From: Endozoicomonas sp. SCSIO W0465 | GTDB taxonomy: Bacteria > Pseudomonadota > Gammaproteobacteria > Pseudomonadales > Endozoicomonadaceae | Direction: 5' to 3' | NCBI RefSeq assembly: GCF_023716865.1 | Contig: NZ_CP092417.1 | Location: forward strand, 5,372,001 to 5,436,000 | Length of the DNA stretch: 64,000 nt | In this document: positions 26,398 to 35,326 of the stretch, piece after piece | How the letters are laid out: the number at the start of each line of letters is the position of its first letter | Position numbering within the stretch: the first letter of the stretch is position 1 | Program-made: the position numbers and the translations under genes | The notes under the pieces: model-generated | Databases searched by the model: none | What the model was told of the DNA's origin: nothing | What the model saw: the letters and a program-made list of their open reading frames with translations, nothing else

Positions 26398-28071
26398 TTG
26401 CAGTCAGCGGCTTGGCGAACTGCTCAAGGAACGTATTTTTCTCCCGAAACCAATAGCTGTGAAGCTTATCAGGAGCTAAGCACCATCAACGGAATCAACG
26501 ATATCCCCACACGACTGAGATCCCTGATGGACTGGCTGGACACCTTTTCCGACGATACCAATGTCACTGGAGAAGGAGAAGAACTGTTGCTGGCAATGCT
26601 CAGGGAGAAGCAAGGGGTCTGTCGGCATAAATCGATGATCTTCCAGATGTTCTGCCACTATTGGGGGATTCCGGCCCGGCAGGTATGGAATACCTCCCAC
26701 AGCTTTGTTGAGATCAGTCCCGACGGTGGGCATACCTGGCGGCAATATCAGCTCGGCGGTGGTGGACAGGCCAGCTCAGACACCACAGAGCCTGATTGGG
26801 GCGATTATCGTCAATTGGGCAATTCTGTGCTTAGGTCGCCCATTGAAAGATCGGCACGCGTTCATAGTGAGCCTGGCTTTGACTCATTAGATCAACAATA
26901 CCAAGGGATTAAAGAAAAGCTGGCAATACTGAACGAAAAATTGAAGAAAAAAGTTGAGGTTTCAAAAGACGACTTGCAGGAACTTAAAAATGATTATTTT
27001 TCTTTTCTCAATATGCCAGAAAAAGACCTATCCAGATTTTATAGATTGCCAATAAACTGGGCATTGCTTATATCGCCACAATTATTTTCCCTGTACGGAG
27101 AAGACATCAACAGATGGAAAAAAATCATAGAAAAAAGTGCGAGATTGTCAGAAAACTCAACTAATCAAAGGAGTCAAAGGAGCATTTTTGTACATTCCCA
27201 CGTGGATGAACTTCTTACGATACTCTCTGAAAAAGATATTGACACACCCTATCTTATTTGGCTGTGTGACATTTATGATCTTTCTCCTTGGTACATTAAG
27301 CATTCTCTATTAGCAATACTGAAATTTTATTCAAAAAGAAGGAACTCTTATCAACTAAAAAACAGAATGGAATTAATGTTCAATTCCATCCCCCTATCAA
27401 TGACAAATCTTAATTTGAACAACACTCCATTAAAATGTTACAAGAAAATGTCTACCGTATTCACAGAGAACGCACAAATAATCCCCAAAAGTAAATCATT
27501 AATGTTACGAATAACGGAGACTATCATCCATCAAAAACTGAATCACCAGCCTGTAGAAAACAGCAAAATTTTACCTGAAAATCTGGTAACAGGAGAACCG
27601 GCTTTTTTAAGCAAATCAAAATCAATTAGCTATAGACCTATTATTTTTGACTGCTCTATTTTAATAGAGGAAGATGCATTCAACAAAATAGATAAAATAA
27701 ACAAATTTGATATTAAACCTGAAATTAAAGAGCTTCTACTAGTTGAAGAACCCTTTTATGGTTTTAACACTGATATGAATGTAAATATTTTATCACTATT
27801 TTTTCAGTGGTTAACCATTCACCACATGAGTGACCTGAGGGAACCAATTTGGCTGACTTATCAATATGAACACTGGTCAGAGACAAAAAAAATAACAGAT
27901 ACTTATCAGCTGGCACTAAAGGCAGAACACCTTCGACTTAATACTGATTATCCACTTGAGCTTCCACCTTCAAGAATATCAGATTATTTCAATCAGCCAT
28001 CAGCACTTGTTCTTCAAAGCAAAGACATATTCTTCCTTCTGGATGAGTTTCTTGCTCTCATTGTCAATTGA
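26398..28071 (+). CDS. Copy 1 C-terminal fragment, transglutaminase-like domain
   Basis: A 557-codon open piece in which the first ~15 residues are out of frame and the rest is identical to the end of copy 2. It contains the transglutaminase-like core EKQGVCRHKSMIFQMFCHY, GIPARQV and the His motif SHSFVEISPDGGHTW, then an AT-rich helical C-terminal region ending LLDEFLALIVN. No Shine-Dalgarno precedes it, so independent expression is doubtful. Confidence 0.4.
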   Translation: MQSAAWRTAQGTYFSPETNSCEAYQELSTINGINDIPTRLRSLMDWLDTFSDDTNVTGEGEELLLAMLREKQGVCRHKSMIFQMFCHYWGIPARQVWNTSHSFVEISPDGGHTWRQYQLGGGGQASSDTTEPDWGDYRQLGNSVLRSPIERSARVHSEPGFDSLDQQYQGIKEKLAILNEKLKKKVEVSKDDLQELKNDYFSFLNMPEKDLSRFYRLPINWALLISPQLFSLYGEDINRWKKIIEKSARLSENSTNQRSQRSIFVHSHVDELLTILSEKDIDTPYLIWLCDIYDLSPWYIKHSLLAILKFYSKRRNSYQLKNRMELMFNSIPLSMTNLNLNNTPLKCYKKMSTVFTENAQIIPKSKSLMLRITETIIHQKLNHQPVENSKILPENLVTGEPAFLSKSKSISYRPIIFDCSILIEEDAFNKIDKINKFDIKPEIKELLLVEEPFYGFNTDMNVNILSLFFQWLTIHHMSDLREPIWLTYQYEHWSETKKITDTYQLALKAEHLRLNTDYPLELPPSRISDYFNQPSALVLQSKDIFFLLDEFLALIVN

Positions 28072-28245
28072 TTGTGGAGCGCAGCTGCTGGATGTAGTAA
28101 AAGTTTCGCTAGTAGCGATTAATGCAATATGGTTGCGATATTGGTAGCTTCTTGCAAAAAATATAAAACGGGAACTTTTCCTTCACTGGATGAACTAAAT
28201 AAGTACTGAGTGAATGTTCAGTAATTTTCATACAGTCTCTAAGGA

Positions 28246-28857
28246 ATGAGTAAAATGACAAGGATTGATAACAATAATCAGCAAACAACTGACTCCCAGC
28301 AACCTGAATTCACCACTGCTACTGATGGGGGAAAACGGAATTACCTGAGCCGGACGGCAACACAAGCCGCCCTCGACAAACAGCTGCCTGAATCAAAACA
28401 GACTCCAGATGTTGCCTTGATCGAAAGATCACCAATTGCTTCAAAAGCCACCTTCTCTACTGATTTCGAACGCTCTCCAGTCGACTCAACAAGCAAAACC
28501 TCAGATCATCAAAGCAAAAGCTCCGGAGAGTTCTATTTTGCCAATGACCCTCTAGCCAAACAGCAGATTATTGATCAATTAGCCCTTGAACAGCCCTCAA
28601 TATATTGTATCCGTTCACTGGACGATCTTGAAAAACATGGCCTTATCAGGCAATTCTGGTTAGAAAACGGCCAGTTGCATCAAGCAAAAGGACGCCTTTT
28701 TGCTGACCAGCCGATTACCCTGGTCTTTGATTTGACCACCATGTCCCCCGGTGACATCGCCAGCTTAACGATATTCTCCAGGTCCATCCACAATGCAATG
28801 ATAAACCGCTGGGGGATCAGGTCAGGCGGGTATTTCTGGTTAATGACGGGATGCTGA
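28246..28857 (+). CDS. Copy 2 N-terminal fragment, 203 aa
   Basis: First open piece of copy 2, identical to the first ~174 residues of copy 3 (Ser/Thr/Gln-rich disordered start, then FYFANDPLAKQQIIDQLALE and ITLVFDLTTMSPGDIAS) before the lost T near 28766 moves it out of frame for about 29 residues. AAGGA precedes the start as in the other copies. Confidence 0.4.
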   Translation: MSKMTRIDNNNQQTTDSQQPEFTTATDGGKRNYLSRTATQAALDKQLPESKQTPDVALIERSPIASKATFSTDFERSPVDSTSKTSDHQSKSSGEFYFANDPLAKQQIIDQLALEQPSIYCIRSLDDLEKHGLIRQFWLENGQLHQAKGRLFADQPITLVFDLTTMSPGDIASLTIFSRSIHNAMINRWGIRSGGYFWLMTGC

Positions 28858-29678
28858 AGGGTAGCCAGGCCGCCAACCCCGATCTGTGGCGCCGATTAGG
28901 GCAAATGCCCGAGAAGCGGGTTGCAAAAACCGATCATGTCGCTGACTCCGTCATGGATGAGACGTTGCTGGCTCAACATACCACAGCGTCCGTTGTGGAG
29001 AATAAAACCGTGGTTACCATTGATTTCGCCACGACCGGCGACTGGTATCCATGCCTGTTTGGCAGTATCGGCCTGGATGAACAGGGTCAGCTGTTTTTTT
29101 CTGAAGGTGCATTGGCCCGGCTGGAGGATGACACCCATCTGGTCTTTAAAAATGCGCCGTGGAAAAATCCGGGTTTTCAAGAAGCGCTGGCTACGGCTCT
29201 GCGAAAGGGCGGGTTTGAAGCCAACCGGCAATGGGTCAGTTTGCCAACCCAGATAAGTTTCTCCAGAGAGGAAATTACTGAAACGGAACTCAATGCCTGG
29301 AAAAAGCAGACCATCAGGGAATGTGAAGCCTTCCGTCCTGAAAGGCCATTTGCTTGCATTAATGCACACTCCATCGACAGTCTCAAGCATCGTATCAGGG
29401 TTGAAGGCACTTCGGTGGTCCCTGCAAATATGCTGGCCAATCTGCTCAAAGGCAGTAATCAACTGGTGATTACCTCAGAGCTGGATGAAAAACAGTGGTT
29501 ATGGCTACTGACTGAACTGCAGCAGTTGCCGGATGGGCAACGCCCGTTACTGTTTACCAGCGTGGCTAACGGCTCTCTTCCGCTAACGGCTCTCTTTCCG
29601 CTAACGGCTCTCTTTCCGCTAATGGCTCTCTTTCCGCTAACAGTGGAAAAACAGTTCAACCTCAAAAAAGGCCATTGA
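28851..29678 (+). CDS. Copy 2 second fragment, 275 aa
   Basis: Continues the proper frame from MLKGSQAANPDLWRRLGQMP, matching residues about 203-455 of copy 3, and then leaves it inside the 18-bp repeat tract at the lost T near 29579 (tail LPLTALFPLTALFPL is out of frame). It overlaps the preceding fragment by 7 nt. No independent Shine-Dalgarno is evident. Confidence 0.35.
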   Translation: MLKGSQAANPDLWRRLGQMPEKRVAKTDHVADSVMDETLLAQHTTASVVENKTVVTIDFATTGDWYPCLFGSIGLDEQGQLFFSEGALARLEDDTHLVFKNAPWKNPGFQEALATALRKGGFEANRQWVSLPTQISFSREEITETELNAWKKQTIRECEAFRPERPFACINAHSIDSLKHRIRVEGTSVVPANMLANLLKGSNQLVITSELDEKQWLWLLTELQQLPDGQRPLLFTSVANGSLPLTALFPLTALFPLMALFPLTVEKQFNLKKGH

Positions 29679-32600
29679 TTGATAGCTCAGATACTGATCC
29701 GACACCACAGAAACGGGCAAAATTAGAGCCAACCGCTAATCGTAAAAACCGAGTACTGACAACCGATGTCTTACTGCCGTCAGAAGGTAGGCGTTGGCAA
29801 TTCGCAGATGATGGTTATCAGCAATGTGTAAATGCCATTCCAGGCACTGTTTTGTGCTATGAAATCAGCCCGACAGATACCATAGAGCTTTTGCAACAGG
29901 TCAATCTGACCAGTCAGAACAACATGACGTTTTCATTAACCGACGCGCCGCTGATGCAAGCGCTGGTGAATGGCACACCGCTTATTCTCAGTGGCCTGGA
30001 ACACAACCCAAGGTTGTCGGCAAACCTGGAAACCCTGTTATTGCCCAACCCCTACCTGTTTATTCACGGGCTCAAAGTGGAACTGCCAAAGGCCAGCGTA
30101 ACGTTCATCAGACCCCCACAGGGGCAAAGCACAGGCTCGGCGCTGATCGATCAGATTTGCAATCCACAACATCATCCAAAACAACATCCAGAACAACATC
30201 CAGGACCACATCCAGAACAACCGCCGGAAAACCCGGTCTATTCGCTGCTGAAATCACTGCCACGATCTTATCAAAGAACCTATCCGGCAGTGCCACCCTG
30301 GAGTTCGGCGGCTTTTTGCCAGCAGTTTGAGCAACAGGCCGAGGCAGAACGCCGGCTGGACGGCAGTATCCGGCTAATGCCCTGCCACCAGCGCAAAGCG
30401 TTGCACGTTCTGCTGGCCAAAGCGTACCGGGGCGATCCGGCGGTTTACAGTTTTATCAAGGCAAAAATCGCCCGGTATTATCCGGATCAACCCGCCGACG
30501 ACCGGGCAAACCGGTCGGCCTTGCAACAGTGGTTGGCCAGGCATCCTGAACCCAAACTTGAGCAGATCAAAGCGGATTTCTGGACGCTGGCACGACACTG
30601 CCCGCCCGGGGTACACCGAGCCATTAAACAATTTGACGAGATTAATAACGACTCGGTTAAGGCGTTGGCAACTTATATCGTTGGCTCGGCGGACTGGTCA
30701 CACTGGTTCTCACTGGCACGGCAATTAACCGTCAATCTGAATACCGTCAGAACACGATCGTTTTTTGATGGCGTGGTACGCTCAACCCTGAGGGATGCCC
30801 TGATCGCCAATAAAAAATTACTCACGTGCGGAACCGTTGTCAGTGCCACCCTGGCGTCAGTGGAGACCGCAATAAACGCTGTGCTGGTGACGGATCAGAC
30901 CGATCAGCAGAAATGGCAGCAAGTCAACAACCTGCTGATTTCACTATTTGAGAATAATGAATTGCCGCCCCACTGCGAGGACCTGCCCAACGCCTTGCTC
31001 TTGAACCAACGTCATACCCAGTCCAGGCAGGAGCGTCGCCTGGAGTATCTGGCCAACCGGGTACAGGAGCACCCTATGGTCTTTCTGCAAGGGGAAGCCG
31101 GGGCAGGAAAGTCCCATATGGCCGAGGCCATTGCAGTCAAGGGCGGTTATCCCGGTTGCCAGGTCATCCAGCTGGGCCCCAACCGGACCTCAGAGGAACT
31201 GTTTGGCGGAACGCAGCTGGTCAGTCAACAAACGGACAACCAGACCGATCATCACACGGCGTTTTGCGAAGGGCCGCTCCTGCAGTGGGCATTGTCCAGG
31301 AATCCGCCCCTGCTGGTGCTGGATGAGGCTAACCTGGCACCTGACGGCTTGCTGGCTCCCCTCGCCGGTTTGACCAGGACACCGCCGGTCATCCACTATC
31401 AGGGCCGGGAATATCGGTTAACAGAGAAACACCGGATTATTCTCACCGGCAATCCCGACCATTACCAGGGGCGACGGCTGGATACCACCCTCAGATCCCG
31501 GATGCCCACCTTTTTCTACCATCCCCTGCCCGAATCCGTGCTGGCAAGGGCCATTATCTTACCCGGTCTGCCTGGCCAGTGGTCAGATGCCAGCAAGCAA
31601 CAGGCCTGTCACCGCCTGTTAACCCTGTTCAACCACTTTAAGGTGCTGGTGCCGGGGGATCTGGTCACCCCGAGGGATATCAGGGATGTGCTGGCGACGG
31701 TTCGCCAGATTGTTAAATATTATCCGGCTGCGTCAACCGATATACCGGAAGCACAGGTGAATGCCCTGATCCGGCGTGCGTTTATGGACAGCCTGGCCGG
31801 TGCCGTTACCGGTGCTTACCAACAGCGCCTGACATCCCTTAATCTCTGGTATCAGGGACAGTACCCGGAAGATTTATCGGTGGTGCCGGAGCCGACCAGA
31901 CCTTTGCCCAATTCCTGCAACAGTTGCAGGCAGAGAACCCTGATGCTGACTTTTCTCCGGAGCCTGTCCGGCAGCTGGTCTACCGCTACTGGCAAAGTCT
32001 CGACAAGGATGACAAAGGACGCACCGCCACGTTGGTGGAAGGGCCTGCAGGCTGGGGTAAAGACTTTATTCTGGACAGGACCATCCGGCGGTGGCCAAAA
32101 GCAGCAATTCCGGCAACATCAGTCCGTCACACCGTTCATCCACATCAATGCCAACCCGAACCAGTGGTCTGCCCTGGTGGACAGCGTCAACCAGGCCATG
32201 AGCAAAGGCCAGCTGATCGCCATCAGCGAGCTGAACCTGATCCCCAGCAGCTATCTGGAAGGGCTATTCAACGATGTATTAACCGGCCATGCGGCCCCTG
32301 GATTCCGGCTCTTTGCCACCGTCAATCCGGGCTCTTTTGAGGGGCGGGAAGCCCTGAGCCCGGCGCTCAAGAGCCGCTGCACCCAGGTCAGACTGGGGGC
32401 CTTATCGCAGCAGGCGCTGGAAGGGCTGATTCAGCGCATGTCAGGAATGCCGGAAGGGTTGCCGCAATGGCTATCGGGCCACTTCCACCAACTGGCCAAC
32501 GCACTGGATGAGCAGAACAGTCCCGTTCAGCTGGCACTGGATGACCTGTTCGGCACCGCGAATTATCTGGCCAGGCAATCTCCGGAGCAGTGCCCGGAGC

Positions 32601-35152
32601 AATGGCAAAGGGCCTTTCAACAATACCTCTCACTGTCATTTCGTGCACTGGCGACTCCACTGCCGGAGCTACAGGATACGACAACTGCCCTTGAACAAAG
32701 GGACAATGAGGAGCAACACCGACTGCATGTTGAGCGCATAGCCAATAGTGTGCCCGGACTGCCAGCCCCTATTACGGTGAAATTCGGTAATACAGCCCAC
32801 TCTGATGAACGAGAAATCACGGTCACACCGAATGTCACTGATCAGGAGGTGTTTACCGAGGTTCAAAGCACGTTCATAAGCAAGATAAACGACAGTAACA
32901 AAGCTCATGACACGACAGCAGGAGCGCCTCGCGGAAAAGTAGAAAAGCTGGGTCAGGGCACCCCTTATTCATTTGGAAATATAGAGGAACCGGTGTACTA
33001 CGAGGTGACCCGCTACTTCCCGAAACACCCTTATGACGCGCGACAATACCGATTAAGGTTTCTTGAGACTCGTCTCGATGACGATGGGCAGTTACGCGAC
33101 TATTCCATTGACCCCATTAACCCCATTGACTGGCACAATAAACCAGCGACCACCGTCGTTAAGGATGGCACCCCCTGGCGAACCGACCTCTGGAAAGACG
33201 AACTGCCCGGCAAAATTGAGCTGATCCTGAATGATCAGTGGCAACCGTTACCCGTCCTGACCCCTTCTGACCAGCTGCGGGCTATCCGGTTATCACTGCC
33301 AACAGGTGAGGCAGTCACCAATTTCCAACTGGCCCGAAGTAAAAAGACGGGGCAACTATTGGTTAAAAGCCCGGTAGGCCTGACATTGCCGGTAGCGATT
33401 GATTTTATTATTGCCCCGAATCAAGGCTATTTTACCCAACTTGAACCGGGAGAACCGATACTCTTACAGGAACACCTTTGCAGTCAGCGGCTTGGCGAAC
33501 TGCTCAAGGAACGTATTTTTTCTCCCGAAACCAATAGCTGTGAAGCTTATCAGGAGCTAAGCACCATCAACGGAATCAACGATATCCCCACACGACTGAG
33601 ATCCCTGATGGACTGGCTGGACACCTTTTCCGACGATACCAATGTCACTGGAGAAGGAGAAGAACTGTTGCTGGCAATGCTCAGGGAGAAGCAAGGGGTC
33701 TGTCGGCATAAATCGATGATCTTCCAGATGTTCTGCCACTATTGGGGGATTCCGGCCCGGCAGGTATGGAATACCTCCCACAGCTTTGTTGAGATCAGTC
33801 CCGACGGTGGGCATACCTGGCGGCAATATCAGCTCGGCGGTGGTGGACAGGCCAGCTCAGACACCACAGAGCCTGATTGGGGCGATTATCGTCAATTGGG
33901 CAATTCTGTGCTTAGGTCGCCCATTGAAAGATCGGCACGCGTTCATAGTGAGCCTGGCTTTGACTCATTAGATCAACAATACCAAGGGATTAAAGAAAAG
34001 CTGGCAATACTGAACGAAAAATTGAAGAAAAAAGTTGAGGTTTCAAAAGACGACTTGCAGGAACTTAAAAATGATTATTTTTCTTTTCTCAATATGCCAG
34101 AAAAAGACCTATCCAGATTTTATAGATTGCCAATAAACTGGGCATTGCTTATATCGCCACAATTATTTTCCCTGTACGGAGAAGACATCAACAGATGGAA
34201 AAAAATCATAGAAAAAAGTGCGAGATTGTCAGAAAACTCAACTAATCAAAGGAGTCAAAGGAGCATTTTTGTACATTCCCACGTGGATGAACTTCTTACG
34301 ATACTCTCTGAAAAAGATATTGACACACCCTATCTTATTTGGCTGTGTGACATTTATGATCTTTCTCCTTGGTACATTAAGCATTCTCTATTAGCAATAC
34401 TGAAATTTTATTCAAAAAGAAGGAACTCTTATCAACTAAAAAACAGAATGGAATTAATGTTCAATTCCATCCCCCTATCAATGACAAATCTTAATTTGAA
34501 CAACACTCCATTAAAATGTTACAAGAAAATGTCTACCGTATTCACAGAGAACGCACAAATAATCCCCAAAAGTAAATCATTAATGTTACGAATAACGGAG
34601 ACTATCATCCATCAAAAACTGAATCACCAGCCTGTAGAAAACAGCAAAATTTTACCTGAAAATCTGGTAACAGGAGAACCGGCTTTTTTAAGCAAATCAA
34701 AATCAATTAGCTATAGACCTATTATTTTTGACTGCTCTATTTTAATAGAGGAAGATGCATTCAACAAAATAGATAAAATAAACAAATTTGATATTAAACC
34801 TGAAATTAAAGAGCTTCTACTAGTTGAAGAACCCTTTTATGGTTTTAACACTGATATGAATGTAAATATTTTATCACTATTTTTTCAGTGGTTAACCATT
34901 CACCACATGAGTGACCTGAGGGAACCAATTTGGCTGACTTATCAATATGAACACTGGTCAGAGACAAAAAAAATAACAGATACTTATCAGCTGGCACTAA
35001 AGGCAGAACACCTTCGACTTAATACTGATTATCCACTTGAGCTTCCACCTTCAAGAATATCAGATTATTTCAATCAGCCATCAGCACTTGTTCTTCAAAG
35101 CAAAGACATATTCTTCCTTCTGGATGAGTTTCTTGCTCTCATTGTCAATTGA
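29675..35152 (+). CDS. Copy 2 main fragment, 1825 aa
   Basis: The longest piece of copy 2, beginning at residue ~474 of the full protein (IDSSDTDPTPQKRAKLE, a basic stretch) and running to the true C terminus. It keeps the first AAA+ module (GEAGAGKS, LLVLDEANLAP) and the transglutaminase-like domain with Cys in KQGVCRHKS and His in SHSFVEI. About 70 residues between the indels near 31886 and 32096 are frameshifted and replace the second P-loop. A start at 29675 has no clear ribosome site. Confidence 0.5.
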   Translation: MIDSSDTDPTPQKRAKLEPTANRKNRVLTTDVLLPSEGRRWQFADDGYQQCVNAIPGTVLCYEISPTDTIELLQQVNLTSQNNMTFSLTDAPLMQALVNGTPLILSGLEHNPRLSANLETLLLPNPYLFIHGLKVELPKASVTFIRPPQGQSTGSALIDQICNPQHHPKQHPEQHPGPHPEQPPENPVYSLLKSLPRSYQRTYPAVPPWSSAAFCQQFEQQAEAERRLDGSIRLMPCHQRKALHVLLAKAYRGDPAVYSFIKAKIARYYPDQPADDRANRSALQQWLARHPEPKLEQIKADFWTLARHCPPGVHRAIKQFDEINNDSVKALATYIVGSADWSHWFSLARQLTVNLNTVRTRSFFDGVVRSTLRDALIANKKLLTCGTVVSATLASVETAINAVLVTDQTDQQKWQQVNNLLISLFENNELPPHCEDLPNALLLNQRHTQSRQERRLEYLANRVQEHPMVFLQGEAGAGKSHMAEAIAVKGGYPGCQVIQLGPNRTSEELFGGTQLVSQQTDNQTDHHTAFCEGPLLQWALSRNPPLLVLDEANLAPDGLLAPLAGLTRTPPVIHYQGREYRLTEKHRIILTGNPDHYQGRRLDTTLRSRMPTFFYHPLPESVLARAIILPGLPGQWSDASKQQACHRLLTLFNHFKVLVPGDLVTPRDIRDVLATVRQIVKYYPAASTDIPEAQVNALIRRAFMDSLAGAVTGAYQQRLTSLNLWYQGQYPEDLSVVPEPTRPLPNSCNSCRQRTLMLTFLRSLSGSWSTATGKVSTRMTKDAPPRWWKGLQAGVKTLFWTGPSGGGQKQQFRQHQSVTPFIHINANPNQWSALVDSVNQAMSKGQLIAISELNLIPSSYLEGLFNDVLTGHAAPGFRLFATVNPGSFEGREALSPALKSRCTQVRLGALSQQALEGLIQRMSGMPEGLPQWLSGHFHQLANALDEQNSPVQLALDDLFGTANYLARQSPEQCPEQWQRAFQQYLSLSFRALATPLPELQDTTTALEQRDNEEQHRLHVERIANSVPGLPAPITVKFGNTAHSDEREITVTPNVTDQEVFTEVQSTFISKINDSNKAHDTTAGAPRGKVEKLGQGTPYSFGNIEEPVYYEVTRYFPKHPYDARQYRLRFLETRLDDDGQLRDYSIDPINPIDWHNKPATTVVKDGTPWRTDLWKDELPGKIELILNDQWQPLPVLTPSDQLRAIRLSLPTGEAVTNFQLARSKKTGQLLVKSPVGLTLPVAIDFIIAPNQGYFTQLEPGEPILLQEHLCSQRLGELLKERIFSPETNSCEAYQELSTINGINDIPTRLRSLMDWLDTFSDDTNVTGEGEELLLAMLREKQGVCRHKSMIFQMFCHYWGIPARQVWNTSHSFVEISPDGGHTWRQYQLGGGGQASSDTTEPDWGDYRQLGNSVLRSPIERSARVHSEPGFDSLDQQYQGIKEKLAILNEKLKKKVEVSKDDLQELKNDYFSFLNMPEKDLSRFYRLPINWALLISPQLFSLYGEDINRWKKIIEKSARLSENSTNQRSQRSIFVHSHVDELLTILSEKDIDTPYLIWLCDIYDLSPWYIKHSLLAILKFYSKRRNSYQLKNRMELMFNSIPLSMTNLNLNNTPLKCYKKMSTVFTENAQIIPKSKSLMLRITETIIHQKLNHQPVENSKILPENLVTGEPAFLSKSKSISYRPIIFDCSILIEEDAFNKIDKINKFDIKPEIKELLLVEEPFYGFNTDMNVNILSLFFQWLTIHHMSDLREPIWLTYQYEHWSETKKITDTYQLALKAEHLRLNTDYPLELPPSRISDYFNQPSALVLQSKDIFFLLDEFLALIVN

Positions 35153-35326
35153 TTGTGGAGCGCAGCTGCTGGATGTAGTAAAAGTTTCGCTAGTAGCGAT
35201 TAATGCAATATGGTTGCGATATTGGTAGCTTCTTGCAAAAAATATAAAACGGGAACTTTTCCTTCACTGGATGAACTAAATAAGTACTGAGTGAATGTTC
35301 AGTAATTTTCATACAGTCTCTAAGGA

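Larger units (their letters stand above)
21204..28071 (+). pseudogene. Giant AAA+/transglutaminase-like gene, copy 1 (broken)
   Basis: Full-length counterpart of the 2289-aa gene at 35327-42196, but the frame is broken by nine single-base changes in length: loss of G near 24608, A near 24742, A near 25018, G near 25751, C near 26090, T near 26325 and T near 26438, gain of A near 26120 and 26222. All but the one at 25751 lie in mononucleotide runs. Open pieces are 21204-24683, 24802-25122, 25014-25799, 25769-26230 and 26398-28071. Against copies 2 and 3 the N-terminal part has true substitutions (for example LNRTATQ against LSRTATQ); the C-terminal third is identical in protein to copy 2. Either a recent pseudogene or a functional gene with sequencing errors. 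Confidence 0.85.
28246..35152 (+). pseudogene. Giant AAA+/transglutaminase-like gene, copy 2 (broken)
   Basis: Second copy, broken by four single-base indels: T lost in CTTTAA near 28766, T lost in CTTTCC near 29579 (inside the 18-bp repeat), G lost near 31886 and C gained near 32096. The last two bracket ~210 nt read in the wrong frame, which removes the second P-loop (GPAGWGKD) from the long downstream frame. Open pieces are 28246-28857, 28851-29678 and 29675-35152. Apart from these indels the part up to about 32740 equals copy 3 and the part after about 32851 equals copy 1, so the gene is a B/A hybrid. Functional status depends on whether the indels are real. Confidence 0.85.
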
